In this document: one piece after another, positions 10,560 through 26,900 of the stretch
Layout: the number at the start of each line of letters is the position of its first letter
Position numbering within the stretch: the first letter of the stretch is position 1
Origin: Zantedeschia hybrid cultivar
Taxonomy: Eukaryota > Streptophyta > Magnoliopsida > Alismatales > Araceae
DNA length: 64,000 nucleotides
Direction of reading: 5' to 3'
NCBI GenBank assembly: GCA_030544215.1
Contig: JARZZO010000008.1
Span: forward strand, 31,411,614 to 31,475,613
Translations under genes and position numbers: made by a program
The notes under the pieces: generated by a model
What the model was told of the DNA's origin: nothing
Seen by the model: only the letters and a program-made list of their open reading frames with translations
Databases searched by the model: none

Positions 10560-12249
10560 TGATATCAAAGCCAGGTCCTCAACTCTGTTTAAATCGTTTT
10601 GATGTATTTCTTGATATTTTTCGTCAGTGCATGTGTGATTTTAAGGCTCGTCTTGAACACCCCCCCCCCGAATGCGATTTTGTCATCTGCATGCACAGTT
10701 TTGTTGGCGTTGTATTTTAATTATCATTGGATCTAAAAGGGGGTAGAACTGGCCATTAAGGCCACCTCCACTAGCCAAACCACCGTCGCCTGGCGCTGGT
10801 AGGGCCGTTGGACGGCAACCGGCCAAGGTCGATGCTGGCGGTGGTAGTTGGCCGCTGCTGTTACTGTTGCTATTATGCAGTAAGGGGAGGGGGGAGCCCT
10901 AGCAGGCAAGAGGGAAGGGGTGGCCGGGCTCCTATATGTGGGTCCACTTGACCCGACCCTAGGATCCGAACCCGACCTGATCCGATTGGGTCATTTAACT
11001 CCTTTTTGCCCTATTTGGCCCATTTTAAATCCATTTTAAACCCTATTAAAACCGTTTGAAAGGGGACTTAATTTTTTTAATAGTTTTAAAAAGTTTAAGA
11101 CTATTTAAAATTATTTTATATATAATAAAAAAATTTAAAATTATTTTAAATACTTTTAATTATATCAAAAGATTTATAAAACTTTTTATTTAATGGTTAA
11201 TAAGTTTTGAAATGTGTTAACTTATATTTGGTTAAATGTTAGCTTAAATACTTTATTAATTCTGATTATAATTGATCAATTAATTATTTTTTTCGGAATT
11301 CAACGTGCGATGATGGGAAATAACTTATTGTCTAAATTGTTTAAATTTTATTTATGTTTTTAACTAAAATTGTTTAGTTAAAAATAAATAGCTTTTAATT
11401 ATATTGTGAATATAATTAATATTTTTAAAATAATAGTTATTTCAACATTAACTATGTGATAGTTAACACTCAAATCATATGATGTGTTTGTGTGTGTGAA
11501 TGGATGATCATGGACTATTTTAATCATATGATGATGATGTGTGGATGAATACATTAAATGGTTAATAGTGCGATTTATTTAATAGGGCTTGCATACCTCC
11601 CTCTCTTTATAAAATTCGTTGTAATTTCTATCTCCTACCAGAAATGTACTCCTCTTGATTAAGATCAAAGTTTTTTATTATTTTATGTACATTTATGAGT
11701 CTGCAAGCCCATTTTGTTAATTATCTGTAATTTTAAGAGATGGATTAGTCTTGAAGCGAGGACGACATCAGGCGGTATCATTGAATAGAGATTCACATCA
11801 TGAAGAGCATGTGATGTGAAGACCAATTGCATTCACTCTTTGTGCTATGTTGTAGTTCGTCGACTGACTCCGGTGTTACCATATATATATATTTAAAAGT
11901 CTGATCATTCATGTATTTTAACATGTATTTGACATGTGTTGGATGTGTTACTAGTTAGATATCTCTTATATATCTATATATGTATAATACTCTAAAGACT
12001 TATATCTATGCAGTACTATTATTGATGAGACTGAAATTATAAAATATATCTTCGGTCAAATATTAAGTTGATGAATGTGAGGCATTAAGAATGACCCACG
12101 TAATCTTCTGTTGTTATAGTATAGGTAAACTAGCCTTAGATTTAGTGAGTTTGTTGTACTGCCACAACACTCACTCAGCAAAAGACTTGTGCCGATCTTT
12201 GAGATGAGCGACTAGCATAATTTTATTGTACTACCATAAGAATTGTACT
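10560..12249 (+). mobile_element. Primer site and truncated leader of a third copia unit
   Basis: TGATATCAAAGCC at 10560 is a mutated initiator-Met primer site. The following 1.7 kb aligns with 2938-4847 of unit 2, including the GC-rich block and the first two hairpins: AGTGAGT/ACTCACT with inner GTTGT/ACAAC (12144-12175), then the stem at 12214-12249. Similarity stops abruptly at about 12249, before hairpin 3 and gag. Confidence 0.85.
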
Positions 12250-12310
12250 ATAATGAGATTTTGCAAGATATACCATCAAATATTAATATGACTACTCTAT
12301 TTAAGCATGT

Positions 12311-15331
<3,021 letters not shown>

Positions 15332-15563
15332 AGTGGCGGACGTAGAAATTTTGTCTAGTGAAGTCATTTGGACATTAAGTGATAAAGCATGGCTGGGTCA
15401 GTAGGGTTGTGGACTGAGTCATACGGAGTCTCAAGTTGGGCCAACGGGGTCCTAAGCTGACTCTGTAGGGTCTCGGACTATACTGCATTAGACTGGACCA
15501 GTGAATTTGACAAAATTCAGTGAGATCTCAAGACCCCACTGAATTAATGTTGAATCCACCACT
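15332..15563. mobile_element. MITE-like element with AGTGGCGGA-type terminal inverted repeats
   Basis: A 232-bp segment starts AGTGGCGGA and ends TCCACCACT, inverted copies with one mismatch. There is no coding capacity. Elements beginning with an AGTGGCGGA-type end are common non-autonomous repeats in plants. No clear target-site duplication is visible, so the superfamily is open. Confidence 0.4.
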
Positions 15564-16654
15564 ATTTACGATACTTTCCGAGTAAAGTTTAATTCCAGAA
15601 ATATCCATGAAATCATGAGGATTAGTTCATGCTACACTACTTTTTTATACTAACTGATGGATACAGAGAATTGCTTGCCTTGGTTTAGTGCTACGTACGT
15701 ACCTTGTGCTGATGAATAACATATATGTATATATATATGCTCCAAGGTGAAGAGACCGGGGACAGAAAGGAACGGGGAGTCCTTAGGGTTCCAAAGCAAG
15801 AAAGTTAATTATATACTTTAGAAGGACAGTGCCCACAGGCTTTGGGAGGATTTAAAGAAATAAGACGGCCTCGTGACGCCGGTACGGTCCTCGCTGTCGA
15901 CTGCTGAGGGCCGGATCCGAGCTCATGTGCACCGTGATGCATGCCGGCAGTCCTTCCTTCCTTGCTCATGCAGTCTCTCCGCGGCTAGCTCTTCTGCGAC
16001 TGCTGAATGGGCATCTGAGTTGTGTACAAGACCAAGCTCAGGAATGATTCTCTTGTGGAAGAAAACCTGTGAACTGTATAATACATAGCAGAGGGAGTAT
16101 CTTTAATTTGATGGTTCCTCAGATGCACAGGGGCATGACATATATAAAAAAAGACTCTTCTCCTCCTCCCAGAGATCCCAATGGCCAATCAATCATGCTA
16201 CAGTAAGCAATAATATACTTCACAGTCGCTCTGGGGACAGCTCCAAAGAGTTTCAAGCTCTAGACAAGTTGGACTGAAGACCAAGGGATGATCACTGATA
16301 GGATAGCTGAATCTTCCTTGAGGGCTTCAAATGCCACCTAAAACTAGGCATGTTTTGACCGGAGAAAGAAAAATTGTTGGAAAAAGTTAATGAGATTTCT
16401 CATATATATACACCTTTAACACAACAGAAATTATAAAATCACCATTCTCCAAATTAAATGCATTTACTCATGGGGTGTTTTGTTGCTGTATAACATAGCT
16501 CCATTAGTGTCAATTTTGACATTTTTCTAGTAGCAGATGTTCACTCATATTCTATCTACTTTGATGCTCATAAGTTGTGCCCTAGATATAGTAGGTTCGA
16601 TAGATTAATTGTTAACTTGAATGCTACGATTTTTAAGTTCCACATATAATATAA
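15564..16654. other. Intergenic DNA, no gene recognised
   Basis: No conserved coding sequence or repeat was recognised. Short ORFs near 15873-16188 on either strand have no recognisable domain. Confidence 0.45.
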
Positions 16655-16825
16655 TATGAACAAGTGGTCGATCTCAGGATCGCGAGCCGTTCAGGTGTCC
16701 GGCTTCTAGACATATCCACACGAGTCTCCGCGGCAGAGTGGTTCTCTTCCATACTCCATAGGTTGCTCGTGAATCTCAACTCTACCATCAATACCGAGAG
16801 AGAGGGGATAGAAAGGAGGTGGCAC

Positions 16826-16859
<34 letters not shown>

Positions 16860-18100
16860 GGCTGACGGTGAGAAACCCTAAAGTCTGGCCTGAGTTTCTC
16901 TCTCAATGACTATTTATAAGTTTCTAGTATTTTTCACAAAAATCTAGAAGTTTGTATAAATATAAATATTCTCTGGTCTTGCGAGAACTCTTTTGTGTGT
17001 GACCCTCTAGGCCCAATTGTATATTTGGTTTTCGGTCTATTAAATCAAAAACAACTTATTTAACTTAATTAAATAGTTTACTGATTTATTAATTATCTTA
17101 TAGTGAATTTTAATCCGATTATCATATAATCGGTGATTCATTATCGCATGATGAATCCTTTGAACTTTCTGATCATGAAGGACACCAAGCTACACCTTAT
17201 AGTCTCAAAAGACATCGGGGATATATAACCGACTATCTAACCCTTCTGTCTACAGATACCACATAACTATAGATTCTTATCCAAGCAATGCCCCAGTTAG
17301 ATCAAGATATGATTTAACTGTCAAATCTTGATATATCTCAACCTTATGGAATTATGTATTATATATTTAATTAAATAGAAAACTCCCTTTTCTATTTAAT
17401 CATAAAACCCTGGCCAGGGATTTCTGAGTACTATTTTATAGGGCATACTCTCTCTGATAACATACTCAAAGTGAGTGATCCTATGTTATTAAGTCAATTG
17501 CCTTTACGAGAATCCTATTGAATCCGAATAACTGACTATATAGAATCACATACTTGAGATCTCTAAATTAGTAATCAAATGCTTAGTGTCACTTAAGTAA
17601 GGCATCCTTGACGACTTAAGTCTAAGACCCAACTATGTTACTGTGACTATAGAATATCCCAATTGATAGTCAATATGATGATCATTTGGAGATTCCATGT
17701 TGAATCAGTCTAGTGAACTCATTCTAATAATAAGCACCTGCACATGTACCTTAGTGTCACCACACTAGTAATTATGAGACCAACCACACATCATATGAGT
17801 AGGTATCATGTGCACTGTTCTATCTGAATCTTCAATATTCCATTTTAGAGATATTATGACTAGGAACAATTTGAACACATGATCATAGATGACTGATCTC
17901 GTTACCATAATCGTATTATGATTTAGTCATCATCGCATGTGTTGTAGGACTTCATCACATCAAGCGGTAAACATATATAATAATACTAAGATGTAATAAA
18001 GAAATGTCATTTATTATTAATAAGAATGAGATAATTATATGAAATGATACCTCGCATCTCATGTGATTGGCTTGCAGGGCATACATTTCTATTAATAACA
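16655..18100 (-). mobile_element. Copia LTR fragment, family C relative
   Basis: On the minus strand this begins TGTTATTAATAGAAATG at 18100 and follows LTR 1351-2924 to about 16655. The last roughly 160 bp of that LTR (U5 end and primer site) are missing. No internal region adjoins, so it is a truncated or solo LTR. It has its own promoter module, a perfect CCCTGGCCAGGG palindrome (17408-17419) and a short GA run (16831-16857). Six extra bases at its start (TGTTAT) relative to LTR 1351 suggest a slightly different subfamily. Confidence 0.8.
16911..17010 (-). promoter_or_regulatory. LTR promoter module on minus strand (family C fragment)
   Basis: The CTAGAGGGTCACAC box is the complement of 16997-17010; TATAAATA is the complement of 16911-16918. 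Spacing is 79 bp. Confidence 0.55.
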
Positions 18101-18284
18101 CCTAGTGTAAAGGATAGAAACTGGGGTGTCCACACTGGACAAATGAAGAATGACCCTTGTAGCCCTGGCCACTTGGAGTGAGCTTTATTTCCTCTTGGGA
18201 AGACTAGAGAGAAAAAGAAGGGGTTTGCGGTTCTGTCCAGGATCACCCTTCGATGCCATCTTAAAGAGAGAGGGGGGGGGGGAG

Positions 18285-18840
18285 GGGCGGGGGAGAGTCC
18301 TCCTTTACCTGATCGAGTGATGGTACCTATAGGCGATTCGGCAAGGAAAGACTCCATCAAGAGTTCTACTAGAAAATACACTTGTCGGCCCCTCACACGT
18401 GCAGGGGAACTACGGATTCATGACAACTTAGTGGGGTCTAATATGCTGTACAAACAAGTTCCCATGCTGACAAAGCATATAGGATTGCACCAAATCTTCA
18501 TAATGATCGATCGTTATGATGGTGATTTTTTGTCTTGGGAGAGAGTGGAGTTTTTGGGTGCAGGGCCTTGTAATCTTGTCATGTGTCCCTTGTGCCATCA
18601 AGGATGCCCAATTGCCATATTGGCTTAAGAGCGATGTTGGCCTCTGTCCATGGGGCTCGAGGGATCATGCCTTGTGTGTCATGGGACATGTGAAATGGTT
18701 GAGATCTCTGTCTTATTTTTGTGGGCCGCTTTGTCTCTAGGGTCATATGCTTCTTGACCCTTTAGCCTCATGGGCCTTGATGGGGCATTACTGGGCCTTC
18801 ATGGATTTTCTCCATTCACTGGCTGCCTACCCCGAGGTCT
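18285..18840 (+). repeat. Diverged repeat, copy 1 (pairs with 46760-47375)
   Basis: From AGAGTCCTCCTTTA onward this segment aligns in the same orientation with 46760-47375, with many substitutions and a gap of about 100 bp. Shared words include GGCAAGGAAAGACT, GGCTCGAGGGATCATG and TAGGGTCAT. The two copies flank the region with the PMD gene and gypsy integrase, so they could be remnants of its LTRs. Ends were not defined. Confidence 0.55.
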
Positions 18841-19784
18841 GCTATCACCAAAGTTTCCAGGGGTACGTGGATGCTTTCTTGATCTGCCATGTGGGCTTCT
18901 AGATTGGTGGTGGCGTTTAAACTTACTAGTTGTGGGTGTAAACCAAAGGGTCGTGCCCTTTATTAGCGGACCTATTGTAGTCTTCCCCAGCTCCCTTGCT
19001 AGCTGGTTTCCATGGCACTTAGTGAGGGCATGTTTGCAAAGGTGCCTCTCCATCCTTTGGAGTCTCGTGAAATGGTTGTGCTCACTTTGGAGTGTCCTTT
19101 ATGTGTATAGTCACAACTTACTGCTGTGTAATTTGTTAGTCACTCTAGCTATTCAGTAGTCAATCAGCTGTGTTCTTTGCCTATGGGTTATATGTCTTTC
19201 GAGGGAGGGGTTTTATGTCGCCATTAAAGCCGAGCCCCAGTGCAACATCAATGGGGATCCTTCCTATAAGTTGGAAGGTTGAGGGCAGATTGTAGTGCTG
19301 CTCTCCACTTGTTCAAGTGGACTTCAGGCAAGGCAGGACTTCCCTTCCTCCAACGATGTGAGCATCATGCTGCTATCTTCCTCCTTTCTCCATCGCCATG
19401 CTCTATTGTGATGAAGAAGTCCACTCATCAACTTCTGACAGATCACCAAGGGGAGTTGCTTCTTCGCCAAGAGTCTATTGTGGTCCCAACATATGCTCAG
19501 GTGATCATCGGCAACCCCTGCCACTACTACCAGTGATCTCCTAGTGGGCTCTCGTCTTGATCATCACTAAAAGGAACCTTAGATACTGCCGTAGAAGGGA
19601 ATCTTACTGTGAATGATGTAGCTGCTTCTCGAGTGCGTATGGTCACCTTCAGTTGGCCTGCTTGTTGCTTCTTAGAAACTCAGACGACACGTGTTGTGCC
19701 TAGCCTCAGGGATTGACCATCCTATCTCCCTGAGGGGAGATCTTATGTAGTGGGAGAGCGGGATGTCTTCGGTGACACTTCCCT
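18841..19784. other. Non-coding sequence next to diverged repeat
   Basis: No gene recognised. Short ORFs on both strands (18770-19159, 19279-19536) have no recognisable domain. The sequence may belong to the same old LTR as 18285-18840. Confidence 0.4.
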
Positions 19785-20082
19785 TGTTGGATATAGGTGT
19801 CCTCAAAGCTAATCATTAAGTACCTATGAATATTCTGGTTCACTAATAAATGTCAACTAATTCATTATGAAGATTAGCGATTAGTTTATAGTGCATAATG
19901 AAGTCCATGAGATTATGTGGGAATAATTAGATCACAATGAGAGGAATACCTTTGACCATAATTCCTAAACTGTTGCTAGTCAAAATATATTAAAGACAGG
20001 ACATCTTGCATCTGGATAGACTCGTATGTGTTGTGTCTACTCATATGATGAGGGTGACTATTCTCATATGTGAGTGCTCAAA
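19785..20082 (+). mobile_element. Copia LTR fragment of another family
   Basis: This starts TGTTGGATATAGG and shows the same order of motifs as the first 300 bp of the family B LTR at 62835: CTCAAAGC, AATAAATG, ATGAAGTCCATGA, AGGACAT, GGATAGACT, CTCATATGATGAGGGTGA. Overall identity is low. The far end was not found. Confidence 0.6.
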
Positions 20083-20784
20083 TAGATGTTGAAAAATCAA
20101 TAGAAAATATTATGAAAATACAAATAATCAATTGTGATCGCCAGAGATTGAGAATCTCAATGAAATTAAAGAAGTGATCGTGAAATTATCTTGAAACTAG
20201 GAGTGTCGTGGGCTTCTAACTTCTCCTCCTTCGGCTGGCCGAAGATGAAGAGCCTTCCTTGAATATTTACTCTCTTTTTGAAGACGACGGTAAGATGGAG
20301 CTTTGTATTCCGTCAAGATCCTCTCTTCCTTCTCCTCCAATCTTTGCAAACAAAGCAACAAAGAAGAGAAAAACGATTAGAGCTTAAATAGAATGTAGTA
20401 CTTATTCTAAAAAGGAAGAAAAACATGCAACTTCAGCTAAGAAACTCACTTATTTTGGGTCCTTTTTAAGCCCCTATATGCAAAGGGAGGTGATAAAAAT
20501 GATGTGATTAGTGTATGCTTATGATCATGGTGAATGCAACTATGAGTTGAAAAGAGAATGAAAAGAATGAAGAAACAAAGGAGGAAAAGAGTTGGTCTCT
20601 CCAAAGCCACCCAAACTTGGAAGAAGAAGAGAATGCCTCCTAGAATGTTGTCCATGTTTTTTAGCAAAAGAGCTCTTGTCTCACTATGGTAGAACACCCA
20701 ATTCGTGCACCAGTCAACCTCTTTGAAGCCCCAAAGAGGTATACTATCCCCTCTTCCCGGGTCCAAGAAGATTTTTCAAACTTC
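20083..20784. other. Unassigned sequence
   Basis: May include the rest of the LTR fragment and non-coding DNA. A minus-strand ORF (20446-20766) has a hydrophobic stretch but no recognised family. Confidence 0.35.
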
Positions 20785-21630
20785 CATGGCTCTCAAAACT
20801 TGTGGAAAACATCTCTCTGTCGATGAGATCTTTCATCTCCAAGTGGCATATTGAAGGCCTTGTGGTTCATGCCAAACACTCTAGCAAATGGGCTGAGCGG
20901 TTATGGGTGACTTGGTAGAATTGTGGCATCCTGAAACTTATACTTTCATCTTCCCTACCTTTGAAGCCACCATTCTTCTAGAAGAGACAGAGTTACTCTT
21001 AGGATTGAAGAGAATTACCAAGATTGTCATAAAGAGAGCAAAGAAGAGATGCCTTGGCTGCTGAAGAGAGTAACCTTATGGGAACTCTTAGCAAAGATCA
21101 TAGAAAATTTAGAAGAAATTAAGAATGTATTTGATCATAGAGGAATCAACCTGCAGAAGTTAGCTGAATGGACAATGAAGACAATCCCAGAAGCCAAGAC
21201 GGCTAAAGACACAAAGTATGCTATGAAATAATTCACCATCCATGTAGTTGGGGTACTTTTGTTCCCATCCCAAGACAATATTCTAAAAGATGATCAACTT
21301 AGCGCAAATTGCTGGGATATAGAAAGGAAAGAAGATAGGTCCCTCAATTATGGCATATCTCTATAGTAGGCTCACTGCAGCATCAACTGGACATCCTCCT
21401 TATGGTAATATGCTTCTTCTTATTCTCTGGATCGATCTCCACTTCAAATTTAACTTCAATGCCAAATATGCTCCAAAATATTTCAGGATTTATGAGAAAA
21501 GTTTAATCCACTATATAACTGATGTAGTGAAGTTCAATGATAACATGATGAACCGGGTGTCAAAACTCAAGACACGAGCTGGTTGGCGCAACCACTTCAA
21601 TACTATGGCTTATAATGACTTCATTTTGGT
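20785..21630 (+). pseudogene. Unidentified gene fragment, upstream half, split by element 2
   Basis: I do not recognise the family. Open stretches lie at 21049-21231 (contains LLKRVTLWELLAKII) and from 21350 to the insertion point (contains LLLILWIDLHF and KYAPKYFRIYEKSLIHY). The last frame runs into the LTR of copia element 2 at 21631 in the codon pair Leu-Val. On the far side of the element (39642) the frame resumes in the same phase and stays open to a stop at 39849-39851. Earlier parts (20785 on) contain stops. The context next to a PMD gene and gypsy integrase suggests it may belong to an older transposon. Confidence 0.5.
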
Positions 21631-23155
21631 TGTTGGGTTCTCGGGTTTCTCCGAATCTCCCACGCAGCAGAAATAAAAATAAAAACAGAGATCCGTTCCC
21701 ATTTCGAAAAATCTAAAAACCTGACAACCGGATTCTCGAATCTTACCATGTGCAGATTCGAATACGCAACCATTTGGTTCCGTCAGTGCGACACTGCAAG
21801 CCGCGCAAGCGCTCGGCCTCTAGCGGAGTCCACGCGATCCTCCTCGCGACGGATATCCTTACGTTCCTCGTTCTTTGCAGCCCACAAAACCTCCGCCAGT
21901 CGCCGCAACCATCGCCGCAACGTGCGGACGATTTCCCGTCGAATGGGAGTCAAAGAAGCGGCGGAGCAGATCCGGATCTGTCTGGGATGCCAGAGAGAGA
22001 GAGAAACAAAGGAGGGGCGGCTAGGGTTAGTAGCAGCTTGGCCTGCTCAGTCCGTTCGCTATATTTTATACTAACCGCGTGGTTTTTCATAAAACCCCCG
22101 GTTTATATAAAACTCACTTATTTATCCATCGCCTTGAGAATCATTTGCGTGTGACCCTCTAGGACTAATTACCAGTCCGGTTAATAGCCCAATAAGTCCA
22201 GTAACTCCTTACTAGCTTCATTAATCAATTAATAACTCTTTATTAATTAATTAATCAATCGAATTGATGTCGCACATCGAATTCGACCGGGCCTCCGATC
22301 ACGTTGGGTGCCAAGCAACACCGCGTGAACCCGGAAGGTATCGGGGTTAAGTAACCCACTCTTGGAACCTTTCCGCCGACAGTTACCGCGTGGATATAAT
22401 CCTTCATTCGTACAATGCTCTCGAGTCAACTCAGGGTATGGCGTGCTGTCAAACCCTAACCAGTCGACTCACTTGGATTGGATGCCGCTGATGAATATCG
22501 AAAAACTCCTTTCCTGATATTATCGTCCGCCCTGGCCAGGGACTTCCGCGCATCCTTCCTAGAGCATTTTCTCTCTAAGTACCGAGAGCGAATGATTCCT
22601 TATTGACACACAATTCCCTTCGACGGTATTCCAATGTACCAAATCCTTGGCTGTTTAGAATCTCGTGGTTAAAGATTCGTAAACCAAAGTCAAAGCACAG
22701 AAGTCCACCGACAATGTGTCTTTGGTGTCTCAGGTCCGAGGACCATCCACGCAACTGCGACAATAGAATCAAGCTGGTTGACAGTGAAGTACAATACCAT
22801 CTAACGATTCAGTCGGGTCAGTTCAGTGAACTCATTCTCCAATGAGCACCTACAGATTCGCCTTAGCATCTCCATACAAGTAACTTATGAGATCAGTCAC
22901 CCTCATCATATGAGCAGGAGTAATCTGTACTAGTCTAACCGGATATCCGATGTCCTTCTCGGATATCCTCCGACTATGAACGATTAAGAATATGTGTGTT
23001 TAAGTGATCAGTCTCATTAGTTTGATCTCATCATAATCTGATCATTATCGCACATATTCACAGACTTCATTATGAGACGATTATTAATGCGATTTACACA
23101 TAATGAATATTATGCCATTATATTAATAAATGAACGAAATTTACATAGTCAGTTT
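21631..23155 (-). mobile_element. 3' LTR of copia element 2 (main part)
   Basis: Starts TGTTGGGTTCTCGGG and aligns with 38105-39620. It is cut after ACATAGTCAGTTT by element 1; the remaining 26 bp of this LTR are at 31718-31743. It contains the palindrome CCCTGGCCAGGG (22530-22541) and a promoter module (22063-22162). Confidence 0.9.
22063..22162 (-). promoter_or_regulatory. LTR promoter module on minus strand (family A, 3' LTR)
   Basis: The CTAGAGGGTCACAC box is the complement of 22149-22162; TATAAAAT is the complement of 22063-22070. Spacing is 79 bp. Confidence 0.55.
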
Positions 23156-23918
23156 TGTTGGGATCGTTGTGTTACTGTTAAACCCTATTTGGTCGATTCA
23201 CTTGAATCAGATGCCGCTAATCTGAATCCGATAACTCCTTATCGATTACAGAGTCCGCCCTGGCCAGGGACTTTAAGCGCATCATTCCCGGAACATTCTC
23301 TCTCAAACTACCGAGAGCGGATGATCCCGTATTGAACACACAATTATCTTCGAGGGCATTTCCCTGAACCCGATCGCTTGACTTATTGATAACCCATGGT
23401 TAGGGATTCGTTCGTCAAGGTCAAAGCTCAGAAACCTACCAACAAGATATCTTTCGAGTCTCAGGTCCAAAGATCATCCACGCAACCGTGACAACTGAAT
23501 CGAGCTGGTTAACAGTGAGGTGATTACCATCCAACGATTCATAGTCGGATCAGTTCAGTGAACTCATTCACCAATGAACACCTATAGGTTCAGCATAGTG
23601 TCCCCACACAAGTGACTTATGGGATCAGTCACCCTCATCATATGAGCTGAAGTAACCTATACTAGTCTATCCGGATGTTCGATGTCCTATCTCAAACATC
23701 CTATGACTAGGAACAATTAAGAACATGTGTTTATAAGTCTTCGGTCCCGTAATTATGATATCATCATAATCCGAAGGCTATTGCACATGTTCATGGACTT
23801 CATCGTGATACAATAAACACAGATCGAATTAATTACACACAATGAATTATTGTCATTTATTAATAATCTGAATAAGTACATAGTATCAGATTGGCTTTGA
23901 GACCATCTAATACTAATA
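23156..23918 (-). mobile_element. 3' LTR of copia element 1, internally deleted
   Basis: It keeps the first 16 bp of the LTR (+ strand TGTTGGGATCGTTGTG) and then jumps to sequence equal to 30966 onward. About 790 bp, including the promoter module and U5, are missing. The terminal CA has become TA at 23917-23918. Because LTRs are identical at insertion, this deletion came later. Confidence 0.9.
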
Positions 23919-23919
23919 A

Positions 23920-23930
23920 TCTCCCACTTG
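23920..23930 (-). other. Polypurine tract of copia element 1
   Basis: The complement reads AAGTGGGAGA, directly at the LTR boundary and three bases past the stop codon of pol. Confidence 0.8.
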
Positions 23931-23932
23931 GA

Positions 23933-26900
23933 CTAAAGCCAATCACTTTTATGCAGAATACCCATATTCTCTAAGTGACGCTCAAAAACATTTTAAGACA
24001 AAGGCTTTGTAAGTGGATCTGTTATGTTGTCGGCTGAGGGAACTCTTTCCACCACGACATCTCCTCCAGCTATAATCTCTCTGATCAGATGAAAGCGCCG
24101 CAGAATGTGTGCTTCGACTTCTGATGAGACCTCGGCTCTTTCGCTTGAGCAATCGCCCCATTGTTGTCATACAGCAGTGGGACGGGACCAGATATGCTTT
24201 CCACCACACCAAGATCGCCAATGAATTTCTTCATCCATACAGCTTCCTTGGCGGCTTCAGCAGCAGCAATATACTCGGCTTCCGTTGTCGAATCTGCAGT
24301 GGTTTCTTGCTTGGAACTTTTCCAACTCACTGCTACCCCGTTGAATGTGAAAATAAAACCTGATGTTGACTTGCTGTCGGCAGGATCAGACTGAAAACTC
24401 TAGTCAATGTATCCTTGCAGCTTTAAGTCTCCTCCTCCATAGACTAGAAATAATTCCTTAGTCCTTCTTAAGTACTTAAGGATGCATTTCACAGCCTTCC
24501 AGTGTTCATCACTTGGATCTGCCTGATGTCTGCTCGTAACACTTAGAGCATATGCTACATCAGGTCTGGTATATAGCATGGCATACATGATGGACCCTAT
24601 GGCAGAAGCATAGGGGACTTTATCCATCACTGCCCTCTCTTCAGGTGTCTTCGGAGACTGACCTTTAGAGAGTGAAATTCCATGTCTCATCGGTATGAGA
24701 CCTCTCTTGGAATTTTCCATGCCAAACCTTTTGACAATGGTTTCTATGTACATAGATTGGGTTAAAGCCAACATTTTCTTTGATCTATCTCTATAGATCT
24801 GTATTCCTAATACGTAAGATGCTTCTCCCAAATCCTTCATGGAGAAGTTCTTTGACAGCCATATCTTTACTGATGACATTATTCCTACATCATTCCCAAT
24901 GAGTAGGATGTCGTCAACGTAAAGAACCAGAAATGTGATTGCGCTCCCATTGTTTTTCTTGTATACACAGGGCTCATCTTCATTCTTAATAAAGCCATAA
25001 GATTTGATCGCCTCATCAAATCTTATGTTCCAGCTTCGGGATGCTTGCTTCAGTCCATAAATGGACCTTTGCAACTTGCATACCATGTCCGGAGATTCTT
25101 TAGATGTGAATCATTCTGGTTGTATCATATACACCTCCTCCTCAAGGTTTCCATTGAGGAAGGCAGTCTTCACATCCATCTGCCATATTTCATAATCATA
25201 GCAGGCAGCAATGGTGAGAAGAATTCTGATAGACTTAATCATAGCAACGGGTGAGAAGGTTTCGTCATAGTCAACACCTTGCCTTTGACGATAGCCTTTC
25301 GCCACTAATCTTGCTTTATAAGTCTCAATATGTCCATCTGCACCGATCTTTCTTTTAAAGATCCATTTGCAGCCGATAGATACTATACCATCGGGTAAAT
25401 CTACCAAGTTCCAAACTTGGTTGATGTACATGGACTGTATTTCAGAATTCATGGCTTCCCGCCATTTCCCGGCCTCTGGACTTTCAATGGCCTCCTGGTA
25501 AGTCTTAGGATCATCATATTCATTATAGAGTATCCTTGAACTATCCAAATTAATATGTCCCACATATCTCTCTGGTGGTTTAGGTACTCTGTCAGACCTA
25601 CGAGGTTCATGTGTATCATTTTGAACAGGTTCAGAAACTGACGGTTCATCTGATGAACCATTGCCAGTTTGTGGGTCTAGAACTTGTTCCAGTGTTACTT
25701 TACTCCCACTGTCCTTCTGGAGAATATAATCTTCTTCCAGAAAGACAGCTCTCCTGGCCACAAACACCTTTTGCTCATCAGGAAGATAAAAGTAATATCC
25801 ATAAGTTTCCTTTAGATATCCCACAAATCTGCATTTGTCAGTTCTGGATTCCAGCTTATCTGCGTCATGTCTTTAACATGAGCAGGACATCCCCAGACTT
25901 TAACATGTTTAAGGTCTGGTTTCCTTCCATTCCATATCTCATACAGAGTGGTCTCAACAGATTTGTTGGGTACCTTGTTCAGGATATACATAGCCGAGCT
26001 AAGTGCATATCCCCATAAGGACACTAGTAATTTGGACATGCTCATCATGGATCGCACCATTTCCATTAATGTACGATTTCTCCTTTCTGATACACCGTTC
26101 ATCTGAGGTGTATAAGGAGGGGTAAGCTGAGAAAGGATACCACTATCCTTTAAATATTTAATGAACTCAGTACTCAAGTATTCACCACCCCGATCAGATC
26201 GGATGATTTTTACACTCTTTCCTGTTTGTTTTTCTACTTCATTCTTAAATTCTCTGAATTTTTCAAAGGCTTCATATTTATACTTCAATAAGTATACATA
26301 TCCAAACCTTGAGTAATCATCAGTAAATATAATGAAGTATGAGAAACCACCAATGACTTGGGTTGACATAGGACCACATACATCTGAATGTATGAGTTCT
26401 AATATGTCTTTGGCTCGTTCTCCAGTTCCAGTAAATGGAGACTTAGCCATTTTACCCATTAAACATGACTCACAGGTTGCATATGATTCATAATCAAATG
26501 GATCCAAATATCCATCTTTATGCATCCTTTGGAGTCTGTTTTCACCAATGTGTCCTAGCCTACAATGCCACAAGTAGGCTTCGTTCATTTCATACTTACT
26601 TCTTTTAATTGAAGAACCGATATGTAAATTATCATGAGACACATTCAATAGATACAATCCATTGGACAAAATAGCAGAAGCTATTAATTTATTTCCGAAA
26701 TAAATTGAACAACTATTGTTCCCAAAATTTAAATTGTATCTAATTCTATCTAAACATGAAATAGAAATTATGTTCCTTATTATGCTAGGTACATAATAAC
26801 ATTCATCTAATAAAAATGTGTCTCCGGATGGTAGCTTGAGCTTCATTGTCCCCACAGCGATCGCCGCAACTCTTGCGCCGTTACCTAGCCTCAGCTCCAC

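Noticed and set aside
18007..18396. 129-aa minus-strand ORF
   Set aside because: It spans the LTR start, a G run and the diverged repeat; no family resemblance.
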